The position numbers were made by a program, and so were the translations under genes. Positions 40,590 to 48,551 of a stretch of DNA of 64,000 nt are shown here, one piece after another. The first letter of the stretch is position 1. Every line of letters begins with the position of its first letter. This DNA is from Planctomycetota bacterium (GTDB lineage: Bacteria > Planctomycetota > Phycisphaerae > Phycisphaerales > Phycisphaeraceae), in the NCBI GenBank assembly GCA_026386955.1, contig JAPLMQ010000302.1, positions 62,001 to 126,000 of the forward strand, read 5' to 3'. The notes beneath the pieces are model-generated. The model ran no database searches. It worked only from the letters and a program-made list of their open reading frames with translations, and was not told where the DNA came from.

Positions 40590-41297
40590 CCAGACGCTCG
40601 CGCGGCGCATCACGCAGCGCGAAAATTTTCTCCCCGAAATCGAAAAAATATTTACCACCCATTTCCCAAACGGGTTGGAACGCCCACCCCTCCGGAAACG
40701 CTCAGAACGAGCCCCGCGCGGCTGGGTTAACCTGCGGGCGGCGCGCGCCGGCGCGAGAGCGGGACATTTTGTCGCCCCGTTTCGCTTCAAGAGCGCCGGC
40801 GACCACGTCCGGCCGCCATGGTCCCGAACAGCCAAAACGGCACCAAAAATCGCAATGCGTGGATCGATCAGTGCTTACAAGAATTCGTCCCGAAACTGCT
40901 CCCAAGCCTGAACGCCAAGGTCGCGCGGCCAGCGGCGCGCCAAGCCTCGAATCGATCCCGAAGACGCACCGGACCGGTGTCGATGCGTCACCCGAGCGGA
41001 ACCGCAATGGAGCGGGAGCGGCATCTTTTTGAGCATTTTCGAGGGCTGATTTCCCGCGCCAGACATAGATACCAGCGTCCGGAAAAATCCGGACAGGCGC
41101 CAAAACCCGAAAACAAAAATAACGACTTGCGCGCCGGTGTCCGGATTCCGCCGGACGCTTGTGCGGGTCTTACGGGGGGCGAGGTTTTTTCCCAAAGGGT
41201 GTCCATGAGACTATTGCTGCCTGACTGCCGATAACAGGACGGGTCGTTCAGGGGTTCACCTTGGGCGAATTCCAAACACGGTCAATCACCCCCATCG
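40590..41297. other. Gene-free region of unusual composition
   Basis: About 700 bp, less GC-rich than its surroundings. It contains an AT-rich patch at 40618-40662 (AAAATTTTC, AAAAAATATTTA), a perfect hairpin GTCCGG-AAAAAT-CCGGAC near 41079-41096, and GTCCGGATTCCGCCGGAC near 41140. Frames on both strands (for example plus 40818-41234, minus 40875-41195) lack start signals and recognisable content. It could be a decayed gene, a regulatory leader or a non-coding RNA. Confidence 0.4.
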
Positions 41298-42233
41298 ATG
41301 GGTCCAGAGATGAGCGAGGCGGTCCAACTCAAATCCAAGACTTTCCAGGGCGACGAGGAAGGCCCGCACTTCCTCATCACGGGCGGCGTCCACGGCGACG
41401 AGTGCGAGCCGATCTTCGCCATCCACGCGCTGACGGAACTGTTCGAGGCCAAGCAGCGCCAAGGCGACCTCGCGATGCGCGGCCGCGTCACGCTCGTGCC
41501 CTGCGTCAACGAGCCCGCCTTCTGGCGCGGGGCCCGCACCGCCGAGGACGGGCTCGACCTTGCCCGCACCTGCCCGGGCAAGCCCGACGGCTCGATCACC
41601 GAGCGCACCGCGCACGCCCTGAGCGAGCTGATCCGCTCGGCCGACTTCTACATCGACCTCCACACCGGCGGTTCGATCTACGACATCTATCCGCTCGCGG
41701 GCTACTGCCTGCACAAGGACCCCGTCATCCTCGACCATCAGCGCCGCATGGCGGCTGCGTTCAACCTCCCGCTGGTATGGGGCACGACGCCCAACCTCAA
41801 CGGCCGATCGCTCTCGGTGGCGCGCGACGCCGACGTCCCCGCGATCTACTGCGAATACGGCGGTCGCTGGAGCGGGCAGCGGCAGGACGCGACCAGCGCC
41901 TACTTCGAGGGCTGCCTCAACGTCCTGGCCGAGGTTGGGCTGATCGACCACCCCCACGACGCCGGGCAGGTCCGCCACGTCGTCGAGGACCCGCGCGACT
42001 CCAGCGGGCATCTGCAGGTCCAGCATCCCTCGCCGATCGACGGGCTCTTCGTCCCGCTCGCCTACCTGGGCGACCTGATCGAGAAGGGCGGCGTCTTCGG
42101 CGAGGTGATCGACCCGTTCAGCGGGAAGCGCGAGGTCGTGCGGTCGCTGCAGACGGGCATCGTGCTGCTGCTGCGGGCGATGCCGACGGTGAGGAAGGGC
42201 GACGCGCTGATGGCGGTCGCGGAGAACCCGTGA
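41298..42233 (+). CDS. M14-like zinc enzyme (succinylglutamate desuccinylase/aspartoacylase type)
   Basis: 311 residues (or 307 from the ATG at 41310). Zinc ligands: His and Glu in ITGGVHGDECEP (about residues 28-39) and His in FYIDLHTGGS (about 115-124). The catalytic Glu is probably in IYCEYGG. The C-terminal part has the small beta domain (HPSPIDGLFVPL, GDLIEKGGVFGEV, MPTVRKGDALM) typical of AstE/AspA proteins. The family deacylates N-acylated amino acids. No strong ribosome-binding site is seen. It stands after the long gene-free region, and a hairpin follows. Confidence 0.85.
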   Translation: MGPEMSEAVQLKSKTFQGDEEGPHFLITGGVHGDECEPIFAIHALTELFEAKQRQGDLAMRGRVTLVPCVNEPAFWRGARTAEDGLDLARTCPGKPDGSITERTAHALSELIRSADFYIDLHTGGSIYDIYPLAGYCLHKDPVILDHQRRMAAAFNLPLVWGTTPNLNGRSLSVARDADVPAIYCEYGGRWSGQRQDATSAYFEGCLNVLAEVGLIDHPHDAGQVRHVVEDPRDSSGHLQVQHPSPIDGLFVPLAYLGDLIEKGGVFGEVIDPFSGKREVVRSLQTGIVLLLRAMPTVRKGDALMAVAENP

Positions 42234-42286
42234 GCGGCTCGGACGCCTCACGCCGTTGCGCGCATGGGCGTGCATCACGGAACTTC

Positions 42287-42321
42287 AGCCTCGCCCAGTT
42301 GCCCGGCTTCCGGGCGAGGCT
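42287..42321 (+). terminator. Hairpin without T-tract after the M14-like gene
   Basis: Perfect 10-bp stem AGCCTCGCCC / GGGCGAGGCT (15-nt loop), about 55 bp after the stop. No T run follows, so it may stabilise the 3' end or assist Rho rather than terminate alone. Confidence 0.35.
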
Positions 42322-42381
42322 TACGCTATCCCGCGCATGCGCACGGCGCTGCGGCGGCAACCTGTCTTGCGGGAGTGAGTC

Positions 42382-44193
42382 ATGATGATCCGGCAACGGT
42401 GGCGGGCGGTGGCGACGCTGGCGCTGGCCTGCGTGTGGGCGGCGGGCGCCCCGGCGCGGGCGGCAGAGCCGCAGGCCCAGGCGGTGCAGACGGCGCTGAA
42501 CCAGGTGCCCGCCGAGGCGCCGATCGTCGTGCTCATGCCCAACCTCGCGGGCCTGAGCCAAAAGCTGCTGATGCTCAATGACGCGCTGGCGCTGAAGCTG
42601 CCTTACCTCAGCGACTCCCTCGCGGAGCTGAAGATGACGCTCGGGGCCTCGCGCGGGATGCGCGACGACGGGCCGCTGATGATCGTTCCCACGGGCATCG
42701 GCGCCAAGGCCGGCAACGAAGCCCCGCCGATGCTGGTCTTCTTCCCCGTCTCGGACTACGCGGCCTTCGTAGGCAACTACAACGGCAACCCCGCCGACGC
42801 GGTCGCGTCGCTGGTGCTGCCCGGGCAGAGGCCCGGCTTCGCCCGCAAGCTCGAGGGCTTCGCGCTGGTGAGCCCGAGCAAGCAGGCGGTGGAGGCCTAC
42901 AAGCCCGGCAACGCCGCCGCGGCGTGGAACACCTCGCTGGGCAAGCTCGCGGCCCCGTACCTCGCGTCGAGCGACGCGATGCTGCTGATGAACGTCGCCG
43001 CGATGTCGCCTCGGCTGATCCCCATGTTCACGGAAGAGATGGCCGACGCCCGCGCCCGCGCCGAGACGGCCGACGGCACCCCGCAGGCCCGCGCGTCGGC
43101 CCGCTCCGCGCAGGAGATGTTCAACGGGATCGTCATGCCTTGGCTGCGCGACACGTCTGGCGCGCTGGTCGCCCTGGAGATCGCCGAGGACGGCGTCGCC
43201 CTCACCACCACCACGCAGTTCAAGCCCGGCTCGCCCCTGGCGGCGATCTACGGCACGGGCGGCGAGTCGGCGCCGCTGCTCGGGCGGCTGGCCAACCAGG
43301 GATTCGTCCTCGCCGGGGCCATCAACACGCAGGGCTTGGCGGTCCAGCAGATCGCCGACGGCTTGGTCGCCCGCGCCGCCGCCGGCGGGGGTGGGCCGAT
43401 GGTCGACCTGCTCAAGCGGGCCGTCCCGATCGCCGTCGGAGCCAAGGGCTTCGGCACGGTCTACTACATCCCCCAGGCGGGCGGGGCCGTCGGCACGCTG
43501 CTCACCGGCGTGACGATCATGGAGTCGGCCGACGCCAAGGGGCTGCTGGCGACTTGCCGGAAGTTCATCGAGGACCTCAACGACGTGAAGGTGCCGATCG
43601 CCGTCGACGCCGCGGGGGCGAAGGCCGGCGCGGGCGCGGGGGTGATCACCTACAAGACCGGCTATCTGCCCGCGTTTCTTCAGATGGAGGGCGTGGCCGC
43701 CGACCAGTACAAGGTCAACTTTGAATTGCCGCCGTCGGTGAGCGAGGGCATGGGCAAGTACGGCCCGGTGGTCATGATGCTCGGCGGCTCGGGCCAGGGC
43801 GGCTACCTCGCGCCGACGGGCAACTACGTGATGATGACCTCGGTGACCGATTCGCAGCTCGTGCGGCAGGCGCTCCAGTCGGCCCGCGTCGAGACGGGGC
43901 TGGGCACCAATCCGCTGGTGACGCAGGTGCGCGGACGGCTGACGCCCAAGCCCTCGGCCGAGGCTTACCTCAGCGTGCAGGGCGTGGTCCGCTCGATCAA
44001 CCCGGTGATGTCGATGCTTGCCATGCCGGCGATGACGGTGCCCGCCGACATGCCGCCGATCGGCGCGGGGGCGACGCTGCAGAACAACGCCATCGCGGCG
44101 AGGCTGTTCCTGCCGACGCCCGTGCTGCGCTGGGTTCGCGACATGACGCGTCCGCCTGAAGCCGAGGGCGCCGCGCCGCCCTCGGCGAAGTGA
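42382..44193 (+). CDS. Secreted protein of unknown function
   Basis: 603 residues (a second ATG follows directly). The signal peptide spans residues 1-27 (ATLALACVWAAGAPARA, cleavage after A-R-A). The mature part alternates beta strands and helices with phrases such as APIVVLMPNLAGLSQKL, GPLMIVPTGIG, FARKLEGFALVSPSKQAVEA and SSDAMLLMNVAAM, the style of DUF3352-like periplasmic proteins found in planctomycetes. No catalytic motif or sorting signal is seen, and the C-terminus is Pro/Ala-rich. GGGAGTGAG precedes the start. The GH113-like gene follows after 95 bp. Confidence 0.6.
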   Translation: MMIRQRWRAVATLALACVWAAGAPARAAEPQAQAVQTALNQVPAEAPIVVLMPNLAGLSQKLLMLNDALALKLPYLSDSLAELKMTLGASRGMRDDGPLMIVPTGIGAKAGNEAPPMLVFFPVSDYAAFVGNYNGNPADAVASLVLPGQRPGFARKLEGFALVSPSKQAVEAYKPGNAAAAWNTSLGKLAAPYLASSDAMLLMNVAAMSPRLIPMFTEEMADARARAETADGTPQARASARSAQEMFNGIVMPWLRDTSGALVALEIAEDGVALTTTTQFKPGSPLAAIYGTGGESAPLLGRLANQGFVLAGAINTQGLAVQQIADGLVARAAAGGGGPMVDLLKRAVPIAVGAKGFGTVYYIPQAGGAVGTLLTGVTIMESADAKGLLATCRKFIEDLNDVKVPIAVDAAGAKAGAGAGVITYKTGYLPAFLQMEGVAADQYKVNFELPPSVSEGMGKYGPVVMMLGGSGQGGYLAPTGNYVMMTSVTDSQLVRQALQSARVETGLGTNPLVTQVRGRLTPKPSAEAYLSVQGVVRSINPVMSMLAMPAMTVPADMPPIGAGATLQNNAIAARLFLPTPVLRWVRDMTRPPEAEGAAPPSAK

Positions 44194-44288
44194 CTACAGC
44201 CAAAGTGATCCGGCCAAATTGACCCGGCCTCGACCGGGCCGAGCAGCATCGTCCCTCTTCCCGTTTCCCCCGCCCGCGAGGTCCGCCC

Positions 44289-45455
44289 TTGCTTCAAGAC
44301 CGCTTGTTTCGCTGGTTGCCCGCCGTCGCGGGAATCGTCTACGCGCTCTCGATCCTGGGCGCGATGGCCGCCGGGCCCGCCGCCTCGGCGCCGGGCGGAT
44401 CTGCCGGCGCGAACGCCACCGCCCCGGTGACCTCGGCGGCTTCCGGAGCGCTCGCCAAGCTGCCGCACCCGGTCGTCGGCTTCGCGATCAACTTCCACCA
44501 CACCGAGCAACTCGACGACCATCTCAAGGCCATCGACGAGATGGCGGCCATGGGCTTCAACACCGTCGAGATCCTCACGCCCGCCTTCCAGCGCGACGGG
44601 GCCGCGACCGACATCAAGGTCGACGTCTCCCCCGGCCAGAGTCCCCGGCGCGAGGACCTCATCAAGCTCCTCAAACACGCCCGCGACAAGGGGCTGACGA
44701 CCAAGCTGATGCCGCTGGTGCTCTTCAGCAACCCGCGCGGGAACGAGTGGCGGGGCAAGATCCAGCCCGAGCAGTGGGACCCCTGGTGGCAGGCCTACCG
44801 CAAGAACATCGACCACTTCGTCGACATCGCCAATGAGGCCCACGTCACCATCTTCAGCGTCGGCTCCGAACTGCTCACCACCGAGAAGCAGACCGACCGC
44901 TGGAACGCCCTGATCGACCACGTCCGCAAGCGCTTCCCCGGGCTGCTCTCCTACTCGACCAACTGGGACCACTACCACGTGCCGACCTTCTGGAAGAGGC
45001 TCGACATGATCGGGATCAACGGCTACTGGGATCTGACGACGCTCGCGAAGAGCGACCCGCCCGAGGCCCAGGCCCTCGCCCAGCGCTGGCGCGAGATCCG
45101 CACGCAGGTCCTCGACTTCGCCGCCACGCAGGACAAGCCCGTCCTCATGACCGAGATCGGCTACCCCACGCTCCCCTGGGCCCTCAAGGACCCCTGGAAC
45201 TACGTCAACACCAACAACTCCACGCCCGACCCCAAGGCGCAGCTCGCGGGGTTCAAGGCCTTCTTCTCCGCGTGGAGCGACCTGCTCGCCAAGCCCGACC
45301 CGAGCCGCTTCGTGGGCGTCTGCTTCTTCGAGTGGGACGTCTACCACAGCGGCGGCGAGGACGACACCGGCTACGGCGTCCGCGGCAAGCCGACGTACGA
45401 CCTGCTCAAGGATTGGTTGAAGCAGCGCGAGGACCTGAGCGCCAAGACCCCATGA
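44289..45455 (+). CDS. GH113-like secreted glycosidase (beta-mannanase type)
   Basis: 388 residues. Signal peptide or anchor at residues 9-33, an Ala/Ser-rich linker to about 55, then a TIM barrel. The likely catalytic pair is Glu in IFSVGSELLT (acid/base) and Glu in VLMTEIGYPT (nucleophile), with WNALIDHVRKRFPGLLSYST and DMIGINGYW between, an order matching GH113 beta-1,4-mannanases. FFEWDVYHSGGEDD near the end is also typical. The start is TTG at 44289 with GAGG 7 nt upstream. An intrinsic terminator follows. Confidence 0.8.
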   Translation: MLQDRLFRWLPAVAGIVYALSILGAMAAGPAASAPGGSAGANATAPVTSAASGALAKLPHPVVGFAINFHHTEQLDDHLKAIDEMAAMGFNTVEILTPAFQRDGAATDIKVDVSPGQSPRREDLIKLLKHARDKGLTTKLMPLVLFSNPRGNEWRGKIQPEQWDPWWQAYRKNIDHFVDIANEAHVTIFSVGSELLTTEKQTDRWNALIDHVRKRFPGLLSYSTNWDHYHVPTFWKRLDMIGINGYWDLTTLAKSDPPEAQALAQRWREIRTQVLDFAATQDKPVLMTEIGYPTLPWALKDPWNYVNTNNSTPDPKAQLAGFKAFFSAWSDLLAKPDPSRFVGVCFFEWDVYHSGGEDDTGYGVRGKPTYDLLKDWLKQREDLSAKTP

Positions 45456-45468
45456 CGCATCCCAAAGC

Positions 45469-45492
45469 CCAGGCCCCGCCTGCCTGGGTTTT
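45469..45492 (+). terminator. Intrinsic terminator after the GH113-like gene
   Basis: Stem CCCAGGC / GCCTGGG (7 bp) followed by four T, 14 bp after the stop. It separates this unit from purD. Confidence 0.7.
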
Positions 45493-45530
45493 CACGCGTC
45501 GATCCATCCACTTCTCCCCGCCGCACCTGC

Positions 45531-45542
45531 TATATTCCCGCC
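45531..45542 (+). promoter_or_regulatory. Predicted leaderless promoter box of purD
   Basis: TATATT (45531-45536), 6 nt before the ATG at 45543; no Shine-Dalgarno sequence (CCCGCC only). Confidence 0.5.
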
Positions 45543-46871
45543 ATGAATGTCCTTGTCATCGGCAGCGGCGGGCGCGAACACGCGCTGGGTTGGAAGCTCA
45601 AGCAGTCTCCCCGGTGCGGCAAGCTCTTCTTCACTCCCGGCAACGGCGGCACGTCCTTCTTGGGGACCAACGTCGCCCTCTTCAACGACAAGGTCGACAC
45701 CAAGACCGTCGACGCCATCGACTACTTCTGCAGGCAGAACCAGGTCGAGCTGATCGTCATCGGCCCTGAGGACCCGCTCGCCGCGGGGCTCGCCGACCGC
45801 CTCGCCAAGCCGGGCCGGACGGTCTTCGGCCCCGTCGCCGCCGCCGCCCGCCTCGAGGCCGACAAGGCCTACTGCAAGCAGCTCCTGCGCAACGCCTCGA
45901 TCCCCACCGCCGAAGCACGCATCTTCACCAACCACTCGGCCGCGCTCGCCTACGTGCAGAGCCGCGAGACCCCCGTGGTCGTCAAGGCGGCCGGGCTCGC
46001 CAAGGGCAAGGGCGTCGTGGTCTGCGACGACGCCGCCCAGGCCCAGGACGCCGTCAACCTCATCATGCGAGACCACGCCTTCGGCGAGGCGGGCGACACC
46101 ATCGTCGTCGAGGAGCGACTCGTCGGGCAGGAGGTCTCCCTCCTCGCGCTCGTCGACGGACGCAACATCTTCGTCCTCGAGCCCGCGCAGGACCACAAGC
46201 AGATCGGCGAGGGCGACGTCGGCCCCAACACCGGCGGCATGGGCTCCTACTCGCCCACGCCCCTGATCGACGACGCCTTGATGGCCGTGATCGAGAGCCA
46301 GATCCTCGTCCCCACCGTCGACGCCCTGCGCCGCGAGGGCGTGGAGTACCGCGGCGTGCTCTATGCCGGGCTCATGCTCACCGCCGGCGGGCCCAAGGTG
46401 CTGGAGTTCAACTGCCGCTTCGGCGACCCCGAGACGCAGACGCTCATGCTCCGCCTCAAGGGCGACCTGCTGGAGATCATGCTCGCCGTCGCCGGCCCCG
46501 GGCCCTCCTCGGCCGGGCAAGGCTCGCCCGCGAACTGGCCCAAGCTCGACGAGGTCGACCTCTCGTGGGACCCGCGCTGCTCGGTCTGCGTGGTCATGGC
46601 CAGCGGCGGCTACCCCGGCGACTACAAGAAGGGCATCCCCATCACGGGCATCGAGGCCGCGAACGCGCTGGAGGGCGTCCGCGTCTTCCACGCCGGAACG
46701 ACCACGACCCGCGACGGCACGCTGGTCACCGCGGGCGGACGCGTGCTGAACGTCTGCGCCGTGGGGGCCGACCTCAAGGAGGCGCAGGCCCGGGCGAACG
46801 CCGCCTGCGCGAAGATCCATTTCGAGGGCGCGCAATACCGCCGCGACATCGGCTTCCGCGTGATGAAGTGA
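45543..46871 (+). CDS. purD: Phosphoribosylamine-glycine ligase
   Basis: 442 residues, ATP-grasp enzyme of purine synthesis that joins phosphoribosylamine and glycine. MNVLVIGSGGREHALGWKL at the N-terminus, GPEDPLAAGLAD, the ATP-grasp loop VVVKAAGLAKGKGVVV, AQDHKQIGEGDVGPNTGGMG and the metal-binding FNCRFGDPETQT are all intact, and the C-terminal domain ends in RRDIGFRVM. Length is normal. TATATT 6 nt before the ATG suggests a leaderless message. Confidence 0.97.
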   Translation: MNVLVIGSGGREHALGWKLKQSPRCGKLFFTPGNGGTSFLGTNVALFNDKVDTKTVDAIDYFCRQNQVELIVIGPEDPLAAGLADRLAKPGRTVFGPVAAAARLEADKAYCKQLLRNASIPTAEARIFTNHSAALAYVQSRETPVVVKAAGLAKGKGVVVCDDAAQAQDAVNLIMRDHAFGEAGDTIVVEERLVGQEVSLLALVDGRNIFVLEPAQDHKQIGEGDVGPNTGGMGSYSPTPLIDDALMAVIESQILVPTVDALRREGVEYRGVLYAGLMLTAGGPKVLEFNCRFGDPETQTLMLRLKGDLLEIMLAVAGPGPSSAGQGSPANWPKLDEVDLSWDPRCSVCVVMASGGYPGDYKKGIPITGIEAANALEGVRVFHAGTTTTRDGTLVTAGGRVLNVCAVGADLKEAQARANAACAKIHFEGAQYRRDIGFRVMK

Positions 46872-46906
46872 GGAACGTGGGCTGATGGGCGCGGAGGGGG
46901 ATCCCT

Positions 46907-47248
46907 GTGACGCGCGATGGATTCGGCTTCCTTTTCAAGATCAGCCTCGGCCTGCTTTTCTGGGGCGCCGTCTGGGAATTCTGGGAACGGTGGACGAGGG
47001 TCTCGGCTGCTGCCGCTTCCTTTCTCCCATGTGGCTTGACGCTGATCACCGTGGGATCGTTGGGCGTGTTCTGCTTTGGCGTGGGGTATCTGCTCCATCG
47101 GCGCCGGCCTCGGCCAGGCGTTTGCGGCAAATGCGGATATGACTTGCGCGCAAGCAAGGGCACCTGCCCCGAGTGCGGCCAGCCGATCGTTGACGTCGTG
47201 GATTGGCGTCCCGGCCCCTTTTTACCGCATGACAAGCGGAAGCCTTGA
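46907..47248 (+). CDS. Small membrane protein with C-terminal zinc ribbon
   Basis: 113 residues. Two membrane helices (about 8-24 and 40-63) and a C-terminal zinc ribbon C-G-K-C-G-Y-D-L-R ... C-P-E-C-G (about residues 73-91). Proteins with this exact ribbon after membrane helices are very frequent in planctomycetes and rarely elsewhere, which helps place the organism. GTG start at 46907 with GGAGGGGG upstream. GC is lower than in purD. Function unknown. Convergent with sufT. Confidence 0.7.
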   Translation: MTRDGFGFLFKISLGLLFWGAVWEFWERWTRVSAAAASFLPCGLTLITVGSLGVFCFGVGYLLHRRRPRPGVCGKCGYDLRASKGTCPECGQPIVDVVDWRPGPFLPHDKRKP

Positions 47249-47275
47249 AACGGGGCGCGATCGCGTTCCCGCACT

Positions 47276-47683
47276 TCACTCCATCCCCAGCGCCAGCTTC
47301 GCGTCCTCGCTCATCATTCCCTTCTCCCACGGCGGGTCCCACACGACCAGCACCAGCGCGCTGTCGATCTCCGCGACCAGTTCCAGCTCGCGCTTGATCG
47401 TTTCGGGGATCGTCTCCGCCTCGGGGCAGTGGGGCGAGGTCAGTGTCATCGTCACCACCACCCGTCGCTTGGCGGGGTCGTGCTCGATCTTGTAGATGAG
47501 CCCCAGGTCGTAGATGTTGACGGGGATCTCGGGGTCGAAGACGCGGCGCAGCGCGGCCTTGATCTTCTCGTCCGTGGTCTGCGGCGCCTTCGCGTCGCCC
47601 GTGGCGGTCTCGCCCATCGTCGTGGCCCCTTTCAGCTCCGGCGGCCAGATGCGTTTTGTTTGCGGTTGGTGTGGATCGGTCAT
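47276..47683 (-). CDS. sufT: SufT/MIP18-family (DUF59) protein
   Basis: 135 residues. A charged N-terminus of about 35 residues precedes the DUF59 domain: IKAALRRVFDPEIPVNIYDL, then GLIYKI, and the conserved T-L-T-S-P-H-C-P motif with its Cys. The C-terminus shows W-D-P-P-W. SufT proteins help mature Fe-S proteins and typically lie at the end of suf clusters, as here. The ATG at 47683 has GAGG 6 nt upstream. It is separated from sufU by a family C element of 186 bp. Confidence 0.88.
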   Translation of the reverse strand: MTDPHQPQTKRIWPPELKGATTMGETATGDAKAPQTTDEKIKAALRRVFDPEIPVNIYDLGLIYKIEHDPAKRRVVVTMTLTSPHCPEAETIPETIKRELELVAEIDSALVLVVWDPPWEKGMMSEDAKLALGME

Positions 47684-47711
47684 CGTCGACCTCGTCTATC
47701 CGGATGCCCGT

Positions 47712-47897
47712 CTTGTTAGCCGGAAGCGCAAGCGACGGGACAGGGGTGCTCCAGATCTCGGCCCGGTTGAACTGCAACGATCGCGTCCAATGGGCCATCG
47801 CAGCATGCTCGCCGCGGCGGACGGATCATTCGCGTGCTCCGGCGGGGTCGTGCATTGATCGACCCCTGTCCCGTCGCTTGCGCTTCCGGCTAACAAG
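47712..47897. repeat. Inverted-repeat element, family C copy 3, inside the suf cluster
   Basis: Perfect 36-bp arms (47712-47747 and 47862-47897; ends CTTGTTAGCCGGAAGCGC, core AGCGACGGGACAGGGGT), the longest perfect inverted repeat in the window. The element occupies nearly the entire sufU-sufT gap. Confidence 0.95.
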
Positions 47898-47909
47898 ATG
47901 ACGCCTTCA

Positions 47910-48383
47910 TCATTCCGTCGTCACCTTCCCGCCGTCCTCCAGCGCCACCTTGAACGTGTGCCAAGGAAGCGTCGCGCACTTCACGCGGATCGGGTACTTC
48001 CGCACGCCGGCGAAGACCACGAGCTTCCCGAGCCTCTCCTCTTCGCCGTCCTGCGCGGCCGCGTCCGTCAGCAGATGGTGGAACTCCTCGAACAATCGCC
48101 GCGCCTCCGCGATCGGCTTTCCCTTCACCGCCTGCGTGAGCATCGAAGCGGAGGCGGTGCAGATCGCGCAGCCCTTGCCGGTGAAGGCCGCGTCGGCGAC
48201 ACGGTCGCCCTCGAGCTTCACTTCGATCGTCACGCGGTCGCCGCACAAGGGGTTGAACCCCTCGGCCTTGCCGTCGGCCTTCTCCAGCGCCCGGAAGTTC
48301 CGCGGTCGCCTGCCGTGGTCGAGGATGACCTGTTGGTACAGGTCGTCGAGGTCCTGCAGATCGTCGGCTTGGTGCTGGGTCAT
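47910..48383 (-). CDS. sufU: Iron-sulfur cluster assembly / sulfur acceptor protein SufU
   Basis: 157 residues, IscU fold. YQQVILDHGRRPRNF opens the domain. The three conserved Cys are in NPLCGDRV, GCAICTASASM and VKCATLPWH, and Asp in CGD is also conserved. The insertion between the second and third Cys (about 20 residues) is typical of SufU rather than IscU. It takes sulfur from SufS. It follows sufS on the same strand after a family B element. Confidence 0.93.
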   Translation of the reverse strand: MTQHQADDLQDLDDLYQQVILDHGRRPRNFRALEKADGKAEGFNPLCGDRVTIEVKLEGDRVADAAFTGKGCAICTASASMLTQAVKGKPIAEARRLFEEFHHLLTDAAAQDGEEERLGKLVVFAGVRKYPIRVKCATLPWHTFKVALEDGGKVTTE

Positions 48384-48395
48384 GGAACTCCTCGC

Positions 48396-48545
48396 CTTGT
48401 AGGGTGGGTTGAGCGGTACCCCCGGAAACCGCGAAGCCCACCGGTTGGGCGCTCAATCCGCGTTGATCGACGAATCACTCGGCATCACGGCCACACACGC
48501 CTCTCCGGTGGGCTTCGTCGGGTACGACTCAACCCACCCTACAAG
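48396..48545. repeat. Inverted-repeat element, family B copy 3, inside the suf cluster
   Basis: 150 bp. Ends CTTGTAGGGTGGGTTGAG / CTCAACCCACCCTACAAG are perfect; further in, two mismatches, then the inner inverted block GCGAAGCCCACCGG. It occupies nearly the entire sufS-sufU gap. Confidence 0.9.
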
Positions 48546-48551
48546 TCGTCC

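Noticed and set aside
40818-41234. 138-codon plus-strand frame and overlapping minus-strand frames in the gene-free region
   Set aside because: Competing frames on both strands, no start signals, and protein composition unlike that of real neighbours.
3229-48545. The inverted-repeat elements as insertion sequences or CRISPR arrays
   Set aside because: None encodes a transposase, there are no evenly spaced direct repeats, and no cas genes are present. Short non-autonomous elements fit better.
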